NCBI GenBank assembly: GCA_947630295.1
Contig: CANRGZ010000004.1
Span: 1 to 61,123 of the forward strand
DNA from: an uncultured Lachnospiraceae bacterium
GTDB lineage: Bacteria > Bacillota > Clostridia > Lachnospirales > Lachnospiraceae
Direction of reading: 5' to 3'
DNA: 61,123 bases
Numbering within the stretch: position 1 is the first letter of the stretch; every line of letters starts with the position of its first letter. The position numbers and the translations under genes were made by a program. Below the pieces are notes generated by a model. It was not told where the DNA came from, searched no databases, and was given only the letters and a program-made list of their open reading frames with translations. Shown here one piece after another: positions 24,025 through 32,406 of the stretch.

Positions 24025-26634
24025 TTAAATATCTTTTGTTCTGTTTCGTCTCTTTTGGGGAAACAATGCCGCATCCGGCAGCCGGCGCCGGGCCAGCAGT
24101 ACCGTCAGCGCCACCAGCACTGCGCCTGCCGCGCTGACCAGCAGCACCCGTCCGGAATGGATGCCGTAACTCCGATATCCCTCCAGTTCCCAGACCAGCA
24201 TTTCTTTCAGGGTATGCACCTCGCCAAAGATCTCCCACAGCCGGCTTTTCTGCCGGAAAGCGTGGTACAGCAGATAGACGCCAAAGGCGCCCCAGCCGGC
24301 ACAGACCGAAAAGAGCGCCGTGCCGGCCGCTTCCAGAAAGATCTGCAGCCGCAGCCTGCGCCGGGACAGCCCCAGCGCCCGGAGCACCGCAATCCGCTTT
24401 GTCTCTCCTTCGTCTGCCAGCCGCAAACTGCTGCGGATGAGCAGCAGCGACACACAGAGAATCACCGCGCCGCTGGCCAAAAGCTGCACCAGCATCTGTA
24501 AGGAGCGCTGAATCTCCGCCATATTCTCCTCTCGAAGCATATCTATACTGTACCCATACCGTTCACACAGCTCTGCCATGGCGTAGTCCGTGGCATAGTA
24601 GTCCGCAGTCCCATCGGTATATACCTCCCCCTGAGTCCAGCCATAGGGGCCGCCTTTCAGGTACTGGCTTCCTTCCGACTCCGCTCCGGCACCCTGCAGC
24701 ACCCTATCGAGCAGCGGCAGAGGACAAAACATGCCATACGGCAAATGCCGGAATAATTCGGATGCATTTGCCGAAAGAAGGTCTGCGTTCTGCAGCACTG
24801 CCCCTGCCTTCACGGAAATTGTCCCGGCGAATTCCCGTTTTTTGCCATATATATAGTATGTTGCTGTTTCTCCTGTCTCCGGATCAGCGTACAGATCCAG
24901 AGACAGGGTATCGCCCCGGGAAACTGCCGGCAGCGTCGTCCCCGCCTGCGCCTCCGGCATGACCAGTATCACGGCGTCGCCCTTTTGCAGGGCTTCCATA
25001 TCCGCCCCGCCATCTGCCTGCCGCACCAGCATTTCCCAGTCTGCCGACGGCAGGCCATAGATTTCCATACCAACCTTTGCATTCGCATCTGACGCTGCTG
25101 CGGCTTCCTGCGGCGCATCTTTGTTCTCCCCAGCATCCGGACTTTCTGCCCAACGACAATGGCCATACAATACAGCCCGGGCATCAACGCTGCGGACCCC
25201 CGGCAGCTTTGCCAGTGCTTCTGCGAAACTTTGGCCCGATATCCCCGCAACCATTTTTGTGGATATAAACCGATAATCACATCTTTCTTCCGCATATTTT
25301 TTCAGCATCCAGGGCCGGGCTGCCTGCATACAGCTGAAAATCAGCGTCGCGCATACGATCCCGGACAGCATCAGAAGCAGCCCTTTGCTGATGCGCCGGT
25401 ACCGGCGTTTCTTCCGTTGGTCTGTCTGCATCCGGCCCCGCAGGGGCTGATGCAGCGCCGCCTGAAACAACAGGAACCGTACCAGCAGCACCCCGGCAAA
25501 CCAAAGCAGAATCAGACCACAAACTGCAGGCACCGGTATATGGATATGTATTTTTCGTGTATGCACCAGCAAAAGGGAATGCTGTACAAGCACAATCACG
25601 CCCCAGGCCGCCAGCAGTCCCGCCAGCACGGCCGGCACCATAAAGCAGAGGGTCTCATAAAACAGTTTGATCCGCAGCTGTTTCCCGGTGATCCCGATAC
25701 TGCGAAACAGCGCAAGATGGCGTATCTTCCTTTCCATCTGGGACAGATAGACATAAAACACCGCCAGCAGGGTTACACAAAATATCATCCCCAGATAGAA
25801 ATAGTAGCTGCCGGTCTCCTGCGCCGTATCAAAAGCGGCGCTGTTAAAGACCAGCCTTCGGCCTGCACTGCTTCTGTCCTCTGTAAAGAAAGGATGCTGC
25901 AGAAGCGCTTTCTGCAGCGTGCGGATATTTTTCTTCGCCTGAAAGAAATACTGATACACCGGTGCTTCCAGCACCGCCGTTTCATACTGCTTTGCCGCGT
26001 CCGCATATACATGCAGGGCCTCTTCTTCCGTCACAACTGCGCCCGGAAGCCGGCCCTGTCCATTTTCCCATAAATCGGTATATTCACAAATGACACCGCA
26101 GAGGCGATAGGTTTTTTCCACGATGACGGCGTTGCCCTGCTCTGCATCAGCGGTTTCCGCCCTTTGGCCTGGTACTGCCGGCAGCGCAATCTGCAGACGG
26201 ATGGACTGCCCCAGCACATAGCTGTACCCCAGCGCGCTTAAGATATCTGCTTCTATCGCAATCTCATCCGGCTGTGCGGGAAAGCGGCCATCCTGCAGCC
26301 GCAAATGCCCCATCTCTTTCAATGCCGGATCCAGCGTTCCGTAGACGGCATTGGGCAGCACCGTACCATAACATACGGCAGTCCCGGTCAGGGCTGTCTC
26401 CTGCAGCTTCCGGTATGCCTTTTCATCTGTCCTGTTCCCGCCGTATACGGCATAGGCCCAGGCCCCGTAGGTATCCAGGCGATAGTCGGTATTTGAAACA
26501 TTGATACTCTCCGTAATGGAAAGCGCAGATATGGCAAAAGAAAAAGAAATCAAAAGAATCAGAAAAATCAAAAGGCTGGTTTTCTTTTTTCGTTTGATGC
26601 CCTGTATGGTCAGTTCCAAAAGCTGCTTATGCAT
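24025..26634 (-). CDS. ABC transporter permease, FtsX/MacB-like
   Basis: An 869-residue permease. N-terminal helix (TSLLIFLILLISFSFAISALS), a large extracytoplasmic domain to about 265, a three-helix FtsX core, a second large outside domain, and a final three-helix FtsX core (residues about 730-855). This duplicated FtsX layout is used by peptide/antibiotic exporters and lipoprotein-type mechanotransmission pumps. The frame is open to 26733, but the ATG at 26634 has GGAGGT at 8 nt. It follows the kinase gene after a 98-base gap holding a TTACAA/TTGTAA palindrome, so it may have extra transcription of its own. Partner ATPase: 28394-29077. Confidence 0.9.
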   Translation of the reverse strand: MHKQLLELTIQGIKRKKKTSLLIFLILLISFSFAISALSITESINVSNTDYRLDTYGAWAYAVYGGNRTDEKAYRKLQETALTGTAVCYGTVLPNAVYGTLDPALKEMGHLRLQDGRFPAQPDEIAIEADILSALGYSYVLGQSIRLQIALPAVPGQRAETADAEQGNAVIVEKTYRLCGVICEYTDLWENGQGRLPGAVVTEEEALHVYADAAKQYETAVLEAPVYQYFFQAKKNIRTLQKALLQHPFFTEDRSSAGRRLVFNSAAFDTAQETGSYYFYLGMIFCVTLLAVFYVYLSQMERKIRHLALFRSIGITGKQLRIKLFYETLCFMVPAVLAGLLAAWGVIVLVQHSLLLVHTRKIHIHIPVPAVCGLILLWFAGVLLVRFLLFQAALHQPLRGRMQTDQRKKRRYRRISKGLLLMLSGIVCATLIFSCMQAARPWMLKKYAEERCDYRFISTKMVAGISGQSFAEALAKLPGVRSVDARAVLYGHCRWAESPDAGENKDAPQEAAAASDANAKVGMEIYGLPSADWEMLVRQADGGADMEALQKGDAVILVMPEAQAGTTLPAVSRGDTLSLDLYADPETGETATYYIYGKKREFAGTISVKAGAVLQNADLLSANASELFRHLPYGMFCPLPLLDRVLQGAGAESEGSQYLKGGPYGWTQGEVYTDGTADYYATDYAMAELCERYGYSIDMLREENMAEIQRSLQMLVQLLASGAVILCVSLLLIRSSLRLADEGETKRIAVLRALGLSRRRLRLQIFLEAAGTALFSVCAGWGAFGVYLLYHAFRQKSRLWEIFGEVHTLKEMLVWELEGYRSYGIHSGRVLLVSAAGAVLVALTVLLARRRLPDAALFPQKRRNRTKDI

Positions 26635-26687
26635 AAAACGATACCTCCTGTTGCGTTTTATCTTATCACAAACAGCTCCTCTGAAAA

Positions 26688-26705
26688 CCTTACAATTTTG
26701 TAAGA
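26688..26705 (-). promoter_or_regulatory. TTGTAAGG palindrome upstream of the permease
   Basis: On the minus strand CTTACAA, AA, TTGTAAGG: an inverted repeat with 7-bp arms, about 55 nt before the permease ATG. It shares TTGTAAGG with the repeats before the Cys-rich gene. It is a candidate second site for the adjacent response regulator. Confidence 0.42.
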
Positions 26706-26732
26706 TTGGCGGTTCCTCACGGTTCTTCGGCA

Positions 26733-27683
26733 TCAGGTTCCCTGCGGCTTTGATGTATAAGCTTTTGCACCTTCCAGTACAGGAAGGGAAATGACAAAAC
26801 GCGCCCCGTTCTTCTTTCTGTTTTCCGCGGTCAGGCTTCCATGATGGGCCCGAATAATATCTCTGGCCATACTCAGTCCGATGCCATATCCGCTTTTCGT
26901 TCCCCTGCCCCGGGCAAAGCGCTGAAACAGCAGGGGAAACTCCTCTGCCGGAATGCCTTTGCCTTCATCTTCGATCACAATCTGCACACGGTTTCCACAG
27001 TCTTTTACGCTGATCCAGACACAACCGTTTTTTCTGGTATGTTCCGCTGCGTTTTTCACAACATTTTCCAACGCCTGTGTCAGCCAGAACAAATCCCCGT
27101 AATACTGCAGTTCTTCGGCGCACTGCAGATGGATCTGCACTTCCCGTTTGTCTGTCAGGGCTTTCAGCTGACTGCATATGGCGGCAATCGTCTGTTTCAG
27201 CGAAAACGGCGCAAAGTTCATATGGATTTTGCCTTCCGCCAGCTGGCTGGATTGTAAAATCCGGTCAATTTCCCCATTCAGCCGCAGAACACACGACTGC
27301 CCTTTCCACAGTGCCTGCCGTTCTTCCTCCGTCACAGACTTTAGCTGCGCAATCTCCAGCCGGATCTGCAGTGCGGTCACTGCCGTTTTCATCTGATGGG
27401 CCATATTTTCCACAAACTGGATCGTATGTCGTTCCCGCTGCTGCTGTACATGTTTTTCATATAACAGCTGCCGTTCCAGCCGGCTGATCTGATTTTCAAG
27501 ATTACTGATCCAGCCTTCCTCCAGATTTTGTTCCAGTGCATCCGATGGGTTATCCAGAAAACGGCTGATCTGTTCTGTCAGTTTCTCCATGCGCTGATTC
27601 TGACGGGTCAGGCGCCTTCCTACCAGCAGCAGCGCAGTGATACACGCAATGCCGATGCCCGCCGCCAATAATTCAACGATCAT
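26733..27683 (-). CDS. Sensor histidine kinase
   Basis: A 316-residue kinase. One N-terminal transmembrane helix (about 2-22), a linker coiled coil, H-box FVENMAHQMKTAV with His96, then N-box (ENVVKNAAEHT), G1 (DEGKGIP) and G2 (GYGIGLSMARDI) motifs. No extracytoplasmic sensor domain exists, so the signal probably comes from a membrane partner, most simply the linked ABC permease. Its start overlaps the response-regulator end by 11 nt. Confidence 0.93.
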   Translation of the reverse strand: MIVELLAAGIGIACITALLLVGRRLTRQNQRMEKLTEQISRFLDNPSDALEQNLEEGWISNLENQISRLERQLLYEKHVQQQRERHTIQFVENMAHQMKTAVTALQIRLEIAQLKSVTEEERQALWKGQSCVLRLNGEIDRILQSSQLAEGKIHMNFAPFSLKQTIAAICSQLKALTDKREVQIHLQCAEELQYYGDLFWLTQALENVVKNAAEHTRKNGCVWISVKDCGNRVQIVIEDEGKGIPAEEFPLLFQRFARGRGTKSGYGIGLSMARDIIRAHHGSLTAENRKKNGARFVISLPVLEGAKAYTSKPQGT

Positions 27684-28389
27684 GAAGTTCCTCGCCTGTA
27701 ACGGGAACCGCCCATCGGTATCCGGTTCCTCTTACTGTTTCAATATAATTGATCCCGTTTGATTTTCCAAGCTTATCCCGCAGCCGGCTGATGTTGACAT
27801 TCAGCGTATTTTCTTCCACATACATGCCGCTTTGATCCCATACGCCCAGAAACATTTCTTCCCGTGTCAGGATTCTCGGCCAATGTTCCATCAAAAGCCT
27901 TACAATTTTCAGTTCCGTTCCCGTCAGATCCATCTTTCCCTGTGCGTTGCAGAGGATCTGCCGTTTACCGTCATAAACCAGTTCCCCGCTTCGTTTCAGG
28001 CTGTTTTGCACACTTGCACTGCGGCGCAGCAGTGCCTGTATCCGAACCAGCAATTCCTGCATACGAAACGGTTTCGTAATATAGTCATCTCCGCCTGCAT
28101 GAAAGCCTCTGACAATTTCGATTTCATTGCTCAGGGCCGTCAGAAAAATAATCGGCGTATTCCATCGTTTGCGAATCTTTCTGCACAGGTCGTATCCGTT
28201 TTCCTCTCCCAGACAGATATCCAGAATAATCAGATCGACGTGTCCAAAACGCAGCTGCTCCATGGCGCCTTCCGCATTATCCGTACACAGCACATCATAT
28301 TCATACCCGGTCAGGATTTCCGCCAGTCCCTCTGCCACACTCTCGTCATCTTCTACAATCAGCAGATGCTTCTTCTCTTTCGTACTCAT
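27673..28389 (-). CDS. OmpR/PhoB-family response regulator
   Basis: A 238-residue regulator. The receiver domain has acidic pocket EDDE near residue 13, phospho-acceptor Asp57 in LIILDICLG and Lys in ITKPF. The C-terminal winged helix (about 135-232) ends in the family's YIETVRGTGYRW. It starts 4 nt after the ATPase gene stop and overlaps the kinase start, so all are cotranslated. Likely targets are the TGTAAG-type repeats at 23922-23961 and 26688-26705 (inference). Confidence 0.95.
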   Translation of the reverse strand: MSTKEKKHLLIVEDDESVAEGLAEILTGYEYDVLCTDNAEGAMEQLRFGHVDLIILDICLGEENGYDLCRKIRKRWNTPIIFLTALSNEIEIVRGFHAGGDDYITKPFRMQELLVRIQALLRRSASVQNSLKRSGELVYDGKRQILCNAQGKMDLTGTELKIVRLLMEHWPRILTREEMFLGVWDQSGMYVEENTLNVNISRLRDKLGKSNGINYIETVRGTGYRWAVPVTGEELHDR

Positions 28390-28393
28390 ACGC

Positions 28394-29077
28394 TCATTCG
28401 CCCTCTGTTTTGCCCATCACCCTGCCGTCCTCAATATGAATCAGCCGATCTGCTTCCCGTGCGGTTTCCAGATCATGTGTGACTACAATCAATGTCTGCC
28501 CGAAGGCTTTTGCACAGCTTTTCAGCAGCTTCATTGTTTCTTCCCCGGTTTTGCGGTCCAGATTTCCGGTGGGTTCATCTGCAAAAATCAGCCTGGGTCT
28601 TGCAATCACAGACCGGGCAATGGCCACACGCTGCTGTTCTCCGCCGGACAGTTCTTCCGGATACCGGTCCAGCTTGTCCTCCAGCATCAAAAGCTTTGTC
28701 AGCTGATCCAGAAACTGCCGGTCCGCCTTTCGTCCGTCCAGTGTCAGCGGCATACAGATATTTGTACGCACATTATATTCATCCAGTAAATTATACTGCT
28801 GGAATACAAAGCCCATATAACGTCTTCGAAAGATGGCCATCTGATGATCCGAACAGGCATAGAGATCTCTTCCTTCCACCCGGACCGTACCCTGCTCCGG
28901 CCGGTCCAGGCCGCTCAGCACATGCAGCAGTGTGGATTTTCCGGATCCGCTGCGTCCAATCACTGCATAAAACAATCCTGTTTCAAAAGACAGGCTGATT
29001 CCCTGCAGTGCATGCACCGGGCCGGAAGCTGTCCGATATGTTTTATAAATATCCTCCGCAACTAAGATCTGTTCCAT
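28394..29077 (-). CDS. ABC transporter ATP-binding protein (MacB/LolD class)
   Basis: A 227-residue ATPase. Walker [11 protein letters not shown]-loop FVFQQYNLL, signature [10 protein letters not shown], Walker [10 protein letters not shown], and the H-loop in VVTHD. This class pairs with FtsX-type permeases; the only candidate here is 24025-26634. The frame extends to 29152 but crosses a terminator hairpin; the ATG at 29077 with AGGA upstream is the family start. First gene of the operon. Confidence 0.94.
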   Translation of the reverse strand: MEQILVAEDIYKTYRTASGPVHALQGISLSFETGLFYAVIGRSGSGKSTLLHVLSGLDRPEQGTVRVEGRDLYACSDHQMAIFRRRYMGFVFQQYNLLDEYNVRTNICMPLTLDGRKADRQFLDQLTKLLMLEDKLDRYPEELSGGEQQRVAIARSVIARPRLIFADEPTGNLDRKTGEETMKLLKSCAKAFGQTLIVVTHDLETAREADRLIHIEDGRVMGKTEGE

Positions 29078-29103
29078 TTTTTTCCTGTTTTTCCCGTTAA
29101 AGA

Positions 29104-29131
29104 AAAATCCGAAGCGATTGCTTCGGATTTT
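29104..29131 (-). terminator. Terminator of the tyrosine-kinase operon
   Basis: A perfect 12-bp stem (29104-29115 with 29120-29131) and four-base loop, followed on the minus strand by TTTTTC-type sequence. The ABC operon has no obvious promoter of its own in the 82 bases around it, so some read-through may feed that operon. Confidence 0.85.
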
Positions 29132-29159
29132 AAACTCTCCTGTATGATTCAATCACGGC

Positions 29160-29936
29160 TTATTCTTTTTCACTCTTCTTCGTCTGATCAGAGCTGCTTC
29201 CATATTCATAACCGTAACCATAGCCATATCCATAGCCATATTTCTTTCCATATCCATAGCCGTATTTCTTGCCGTAGCCATAGCTCTTGTAATACCCGCC
29301 TTTTTCCCGGATATCGACTTTATTTAAGATGACGCCTAAGATTCTGCAGTTGGATTTTTCCAGCTGTGCCTTAACCTCTCTTGCAAACTTGTAGCTGATT
29401 CTGCCCTGGGAAATAACCAGAATCGCTCCATCACAAAATGAAGAAACAATCGCACTGTCAATGACAGACCCGAGAGGCGGCGTATCGATAATAATATAAT
29501 CAAAGCTGTTGCGCATCACCTTCAGAAGCGCCTCGAAACGTTTATTTCCAAGCAGTTCAGCCGGATTGGGCGGAACGGATCCTGCAAAAATCGTATAAAG
29601 GTTCGGGAAAGAACTCTGATAAAAAACATCATTGATGTCTGCCTGCCCGGAAAGGAAATGAGATAACCCAAACATAATATCTTCTTTAATGCCCAATCGT
29701 CTGACATGCACGGATTTTCTTAAATCCGCATCCAGCAAAAGCACTTTCTTTCCAGCTTCCGCCATATTGAGCGCCACATTCCATGACAACTCGCTTTTTC
29801 CGTCATTCGGCATACAGCTGGTGACCGAAATCACTTTAACGTCGTCGCCGCAGAATGTAATATTGGTTCTCAGCGTCTTGTATGCCTCGGCAATATAAAA
29901 TGCCTGTTTCTCACTTTTAAACTCAAATGTTTTCAT
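29160..29936 (-). CDS. cpsD: CpsD-type autophosphorylating tyrosine kinase (BY-kinase)
   Basis: A 258-residue bacterial tyrosine kinase. The Walker A segment SCMPNDGKS is a variant of the usual GEGKS/T form. Walker A-prime is VLLLDADLRKS and Walker B is DYIIIDTPP. The C-terminal tail holds 14 tyrosines, mostly as alternating Tyr-Gly separated by Lys pairs, the autophosphorylation cluster. It needs the membrane adaptor encoded 6 nt upstream and is reversed by the phosphatase at 30724-31428. Last gene of the unit; no glycosyltransferase follows. Confidence 0.93.
   Translation of the reverse strand: MKTFEFKSEKQAFYIAEAYKTLRTNITFCGDDVKVISVTSCMPNDGKSELSWNVALNMAEAGKKVLLLDADLRKSVHVRRLGIKEDIMFGLSHFLSGQADINDVFYQSSFPNLYTIFAGSVPPNPAELLGNKRFEALLKVMRNSFDYIIIDTPPLGSVIDSAIVSSFCDGAILVISQGRISYKFAREVKAQLEKSNCRILGVILNKVDIREKGGYYKSYGYGKKYGYGYGKKYGYGYGYGYGYEYGSSSDQTKKSEKE
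29206..29285 (-). repeat. Tyr-Gly codon microrepeat
   Basis: Alternating TAT/TAC and GGC/GGA/GGT codons interrupted by Lys-Lys give a 6- and 12-base periodic tract at the end of the tyrosine-kinase gene. Such a tract is prone to slippage in multiples of six, which would change the number of phosphorylatable tyrosines without breaking the frame. Confidence 0.75.
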
Positions 29937-29942
29937 AATTTT

Positions 29943-30701
29943 TTACCGCTTTTTCTTCTTATTTGCTGCGCTTTTTTTCTTTTTTTCCGCCAAAGCCTCA
30001 TAGTTTAACGGAATCGTTCCCAGTACGCTTAAATTCAAATACTTTTCCACATCTTCCGCTGTATTGATATGATCATTAAACAGCGAAATAATGATAATGA
30101 TCGCACAGGTCAGTACAAAGCCCAAAAGCGCGCCGAGAACCGTATTTTTCTTGATATTCGGACTGCTGGGTTCCGTGGGAAAATCCGCCGGATCCACTGT
30201 GTTGACCGCTTCAATACCCATAATATCCACGATCTGCTCTGCAGAAATCTCCCGGATCTTGTCGGCAATCACCTGTGCTTCATTGGGATCCGTATTTGTC
30301 ACCGTAATGGTCAGAATCCGGGAATCATTGGACGCCGTCACCGTAACATCACGGCTTAAATCCTCCGTCTCCATGTCCAGATTCAGATCGCTGATGGTTG
30401 TTTCCAGAACTTCACGGCTCTTGATCAGCTGCTCATAGTCCTTTACAATGAAGGACGCAATCTGCATATCACTGTAGTCCAGTGAACTGCCGCCGCTGTC
30501 TCTGGAATTGTTCATGACATAAACGGCCGTCGAGGACTCATACTTCGGTGTGACATAAAACATACTGACCAGCATCACGATAATACCGCTGACCGCTGTT
30601 GCCAGAATAATCACCCAAAGCCAGTTCATCAGCTTCTGTATGAGCTCGCCGATATTGATCTCAATCCCGCCGTCCTGTACTTCATAATTTTGATTTTCCA
30701 C
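29943..30701 (-). CDS. cpsC: CpsC/YveK-type chain-length and kinase-activating membrane protein
   Basis: A 252-residue Wzz-family protein. Two transmembrane helices (about 29-50 and 188-211) flank an extracytoplasmic domain; the cytoplasmic C-terminus ends in a Lys-rich tail. The SSPNIKKNTVLGALLG segment before helix two is typical. It activates the tyrosine kinase encoded next and sets polysaccharide length in the family. Middle gene of the trio. Confidence 0.92.
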   Translation of the reverse strand: MENQNYEVQDGGIEINIGELIQKLMNWLWVIILATAVSGIIVMLVSMFYVTPKYESSTAVYVMNNSRDSGGSSLDYSDMQIASFIVKDYEQLIKSREVLETTISDLNLDMETEDLSRDVTVTASNDSRILTITVTNTDPNEAQVIADKIREISAEQIVDIMGIEAVNTVDPADFPTEPSSPNIKKNTVLGALLGFVLTCAIIIIISLFNDHINTAEDVEKYLNLSVLGTIPLNYEALAEKKKKSAANKKKKR

Positions 30702-30723
30702 AACTTACCTCCGTAAAAGCCCT

Positions 30724-31428
30724 TTATAAAACAATCCGGGCCGGATTTTCATAAAAGATCCGCTTTGCATATTCTGTATCATATTTAGAAGAAATATACC
30801 TGTATGCCTCGCTGACATCCGGTTTCCGGTGCGACAGATCATGACAGTCAGACGCAACCAGATCCAGCATATCGTATTTAATCAGCTTCTTCACAAAATG
30901 CCTGGTGGAAAAAGAAGCATCATAAATACTTGATGCGTTGACCTGAAACAAAGCGCCGGCCTCCCGAAACTCGTCCAGCTCGTCCACACTGCATTTATAC
31001 AAAGCGCCGTACCGTTCCAGATGCGCAATCACCGGGATATAACCCCGCATGGAAAGCTCGTCCAAGGCAGTGCGGATAAAGGGAACCTTCACCGCCGTTG
31101 AAAACTCTGTCAGTACGTATTTGGAACCCGCCAGCGGAAATACCTTCTTTGCACGAAGCAGATCAATGGTATTGCTGCTGTAACGGATTTCATTTCCATA
31201 ATAAAGGTTTAAATCCGGATACTGCTCCGCGCAGTCCTCCCGGATCATCTCATAAGCCGCATGTCCGTCGGCGACCAGTCCGCGGAATTCATTGTAATGC
31301 GGCGTCATCACAATATGCCGGATACCGCTTTCATACGCCATTGCCAGCATCCGCTGTGTCGTCCTCATATCCGATGCACCATCGTCTACACCCGGCAGAA
31401 TATGTGTGTGAATATCAAACAGAATCAT
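30724..31428 (-). CDS. cpsB: CpsB-type PHP-domain protein tyrosine phosphatase
   Basis: A 234-residue metal-dependent phosphatase that removes phosphate from the CpsD tyrosine tail. DIHTHILPGVDDG at the start gives the first metal ligands; MTPHYNEF, VIAHLERY and SDCHDLSHRKP supply the others, as in the PHP family. AGGAG lies 8 nt before the ATG at 31428; an extension to 31464 overlaps the promoter and is rejected. First gene of the trio. Confidence 0.93.
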   Translation of the reverse strand: MILFDIHTHILPGVDDGASDMRTTQRMLAMAYESGIRHIVMTPHYNEFRGLVADGHAAYEMIREDCAEQYPDLNLYYGNEIRYSSNTIDLLRAKKVFPLAGSKYVLTEFSTAVKVPFIRTALDELSMRGYIPVIAHLERYGALYKCSVDELDEFREAGALFQVNASSIYDASFSTRHFVKKLIKYDMLDLVASDCHDLSHRKPDVSEAYRYISSKYDTEYAKRIFYENPARIVL

Positions 31429-31466
31429 AATCGCCGCTCCTGAAGCGTTCAACGCACAGCCCAATC

Positions 31467-31495
31467 ATTCTAGCATTTATTGTCAATTTATGCAA
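31467..31495 (-). promoter_or_regulatory. Promoter of the cpsBCD trio
   Basis: TTGCAT, 17 bases, TAGAAT on the minus strand, about 40 nt before the phosphatase ATG. Confidence 0.7.
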
Positions 31496-31579
31496 TACCA
31501 AAAAAAATAAAAAGCATAAAATTCATTTGTTCTGCGCCTGAATCCAAAATTTTTTTTATTTTATCATAAATTATTTTTA

Positions 31580-31644
31580 TTGACAATGTTCAAATTGGTT
31601 TTTATGCCAAATCTCTTGCAATCTCTTTTTTCCTTATATAAAAT
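31580..31644 (+). promoter_or_regulatory. Two candidate promoters of the sirtuin gene
   Basis: In the AT-rich 255-base divergent region I see TTGACA-N17-TATGCC (31580-31608) and TTGCAA-N17-TAAAAT (31616-31644) on plus. The second would give a leader of about 35 nt. Confidence 0.5.
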
Positions 31645-31683
31645 ATAAAATAATGTCAGAATCAAAAAAAGGAGGACTGCACC

Positions 31684-32406
31684 ATGGATCAACTGCAAAA
31701 ACTACAGGATGCCGTCACTGCCAGCCATTATATCGTATTTTTCGGCGGCGCGGGCGTTTCGACGGAAAGCGGCATTCCGGATTACCGGAGTGTGGACGGT
31801 CTTTATAATCAGAAATATGATTACCCGCCGGAAACCATGCTCAGCCACGATTTTTTCATCGCGAAGCCGGAGGAATTTTACTGTTTTTACAGGGATAAAA
31901 TGATGGCGCCGGAGGCAAAACCAAACGCGGCGCACAAAAAGCTGGCCGAGCTGGAAGCCGCCGGGAAGCTGAAAGCCGTCATTACCCAGAACATCGACGG
32001 ACTGCATCAGGCCGCCGGAAGCAAAACCGTACTGGAACTGCACGGCAGCGTATACCGGAATCACTGCCTGAGCTGCCGGAAGTTTTTCAATTTTGACTAT
32101 ATCTACCAGAGCACCGGCGTTCCCCGCTGCGACGCCTGCGGCGGCCGCATCAAACCGGACGTGGTGCTGTATCAGGAGGGTCTCGATCAGGAAACCTTAA
32201 ATCAGTCGGTCTATCACATTTCCCACGCCGATATGCTGATCATCGGCGGCACCTCCCTAGCCGTATATCCGGCGGCAGGGCTCATCGACTATTTCCGGGG
32301 CAAAACCCTGGCCGTGATCAATAAATCCTCTACGCCCCGGGACAGACACGCCGATATCCTGATCCAGGGCAGCATCGGCGAAGTGCTGGGGCAGATTAAG
32401 GTCTGA
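31684..32406 (+). CDS. cobB: Sir2-family NAD-dependent protein deacylase
   Basis: A 240-residue sirtuin. The NAD-binding GAGVSTESGIPDYRS, TQNIDGLH, catalytic His120 in LELHGS and a zinc site of Cys128, Cys131, Cys149 and Cys152 are all intact. It removes acyl groups from lysines using NAD. AAGGAGG precedes the ATG. It stands alone on plus, with its 3' end overlapping the convergent RNA methyltransferase gene by 11 nt. Confidence 0.95.
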   Translation: MDQLQKLQDAVTASHYIVFFGGAGVSTESGIPDYRSVDGLYNQKYDYPPETMLSHDFFIAKPEEFYCFYRDKMMAPEAKPNAAHKKLAELEAAGKLKAVITQNIDGLHQAAGSKTVLELHGSVYRNHCLSCRKFFNFDYIYQSTGVPRCDACGGRIKPDVVLYQEGLDQETLNQSVYHISHADMLIIGGTSLAVYPAAGLIDYFRGKTLAVINKSSTPRDRHADILIQGSIGEVLGQIKV

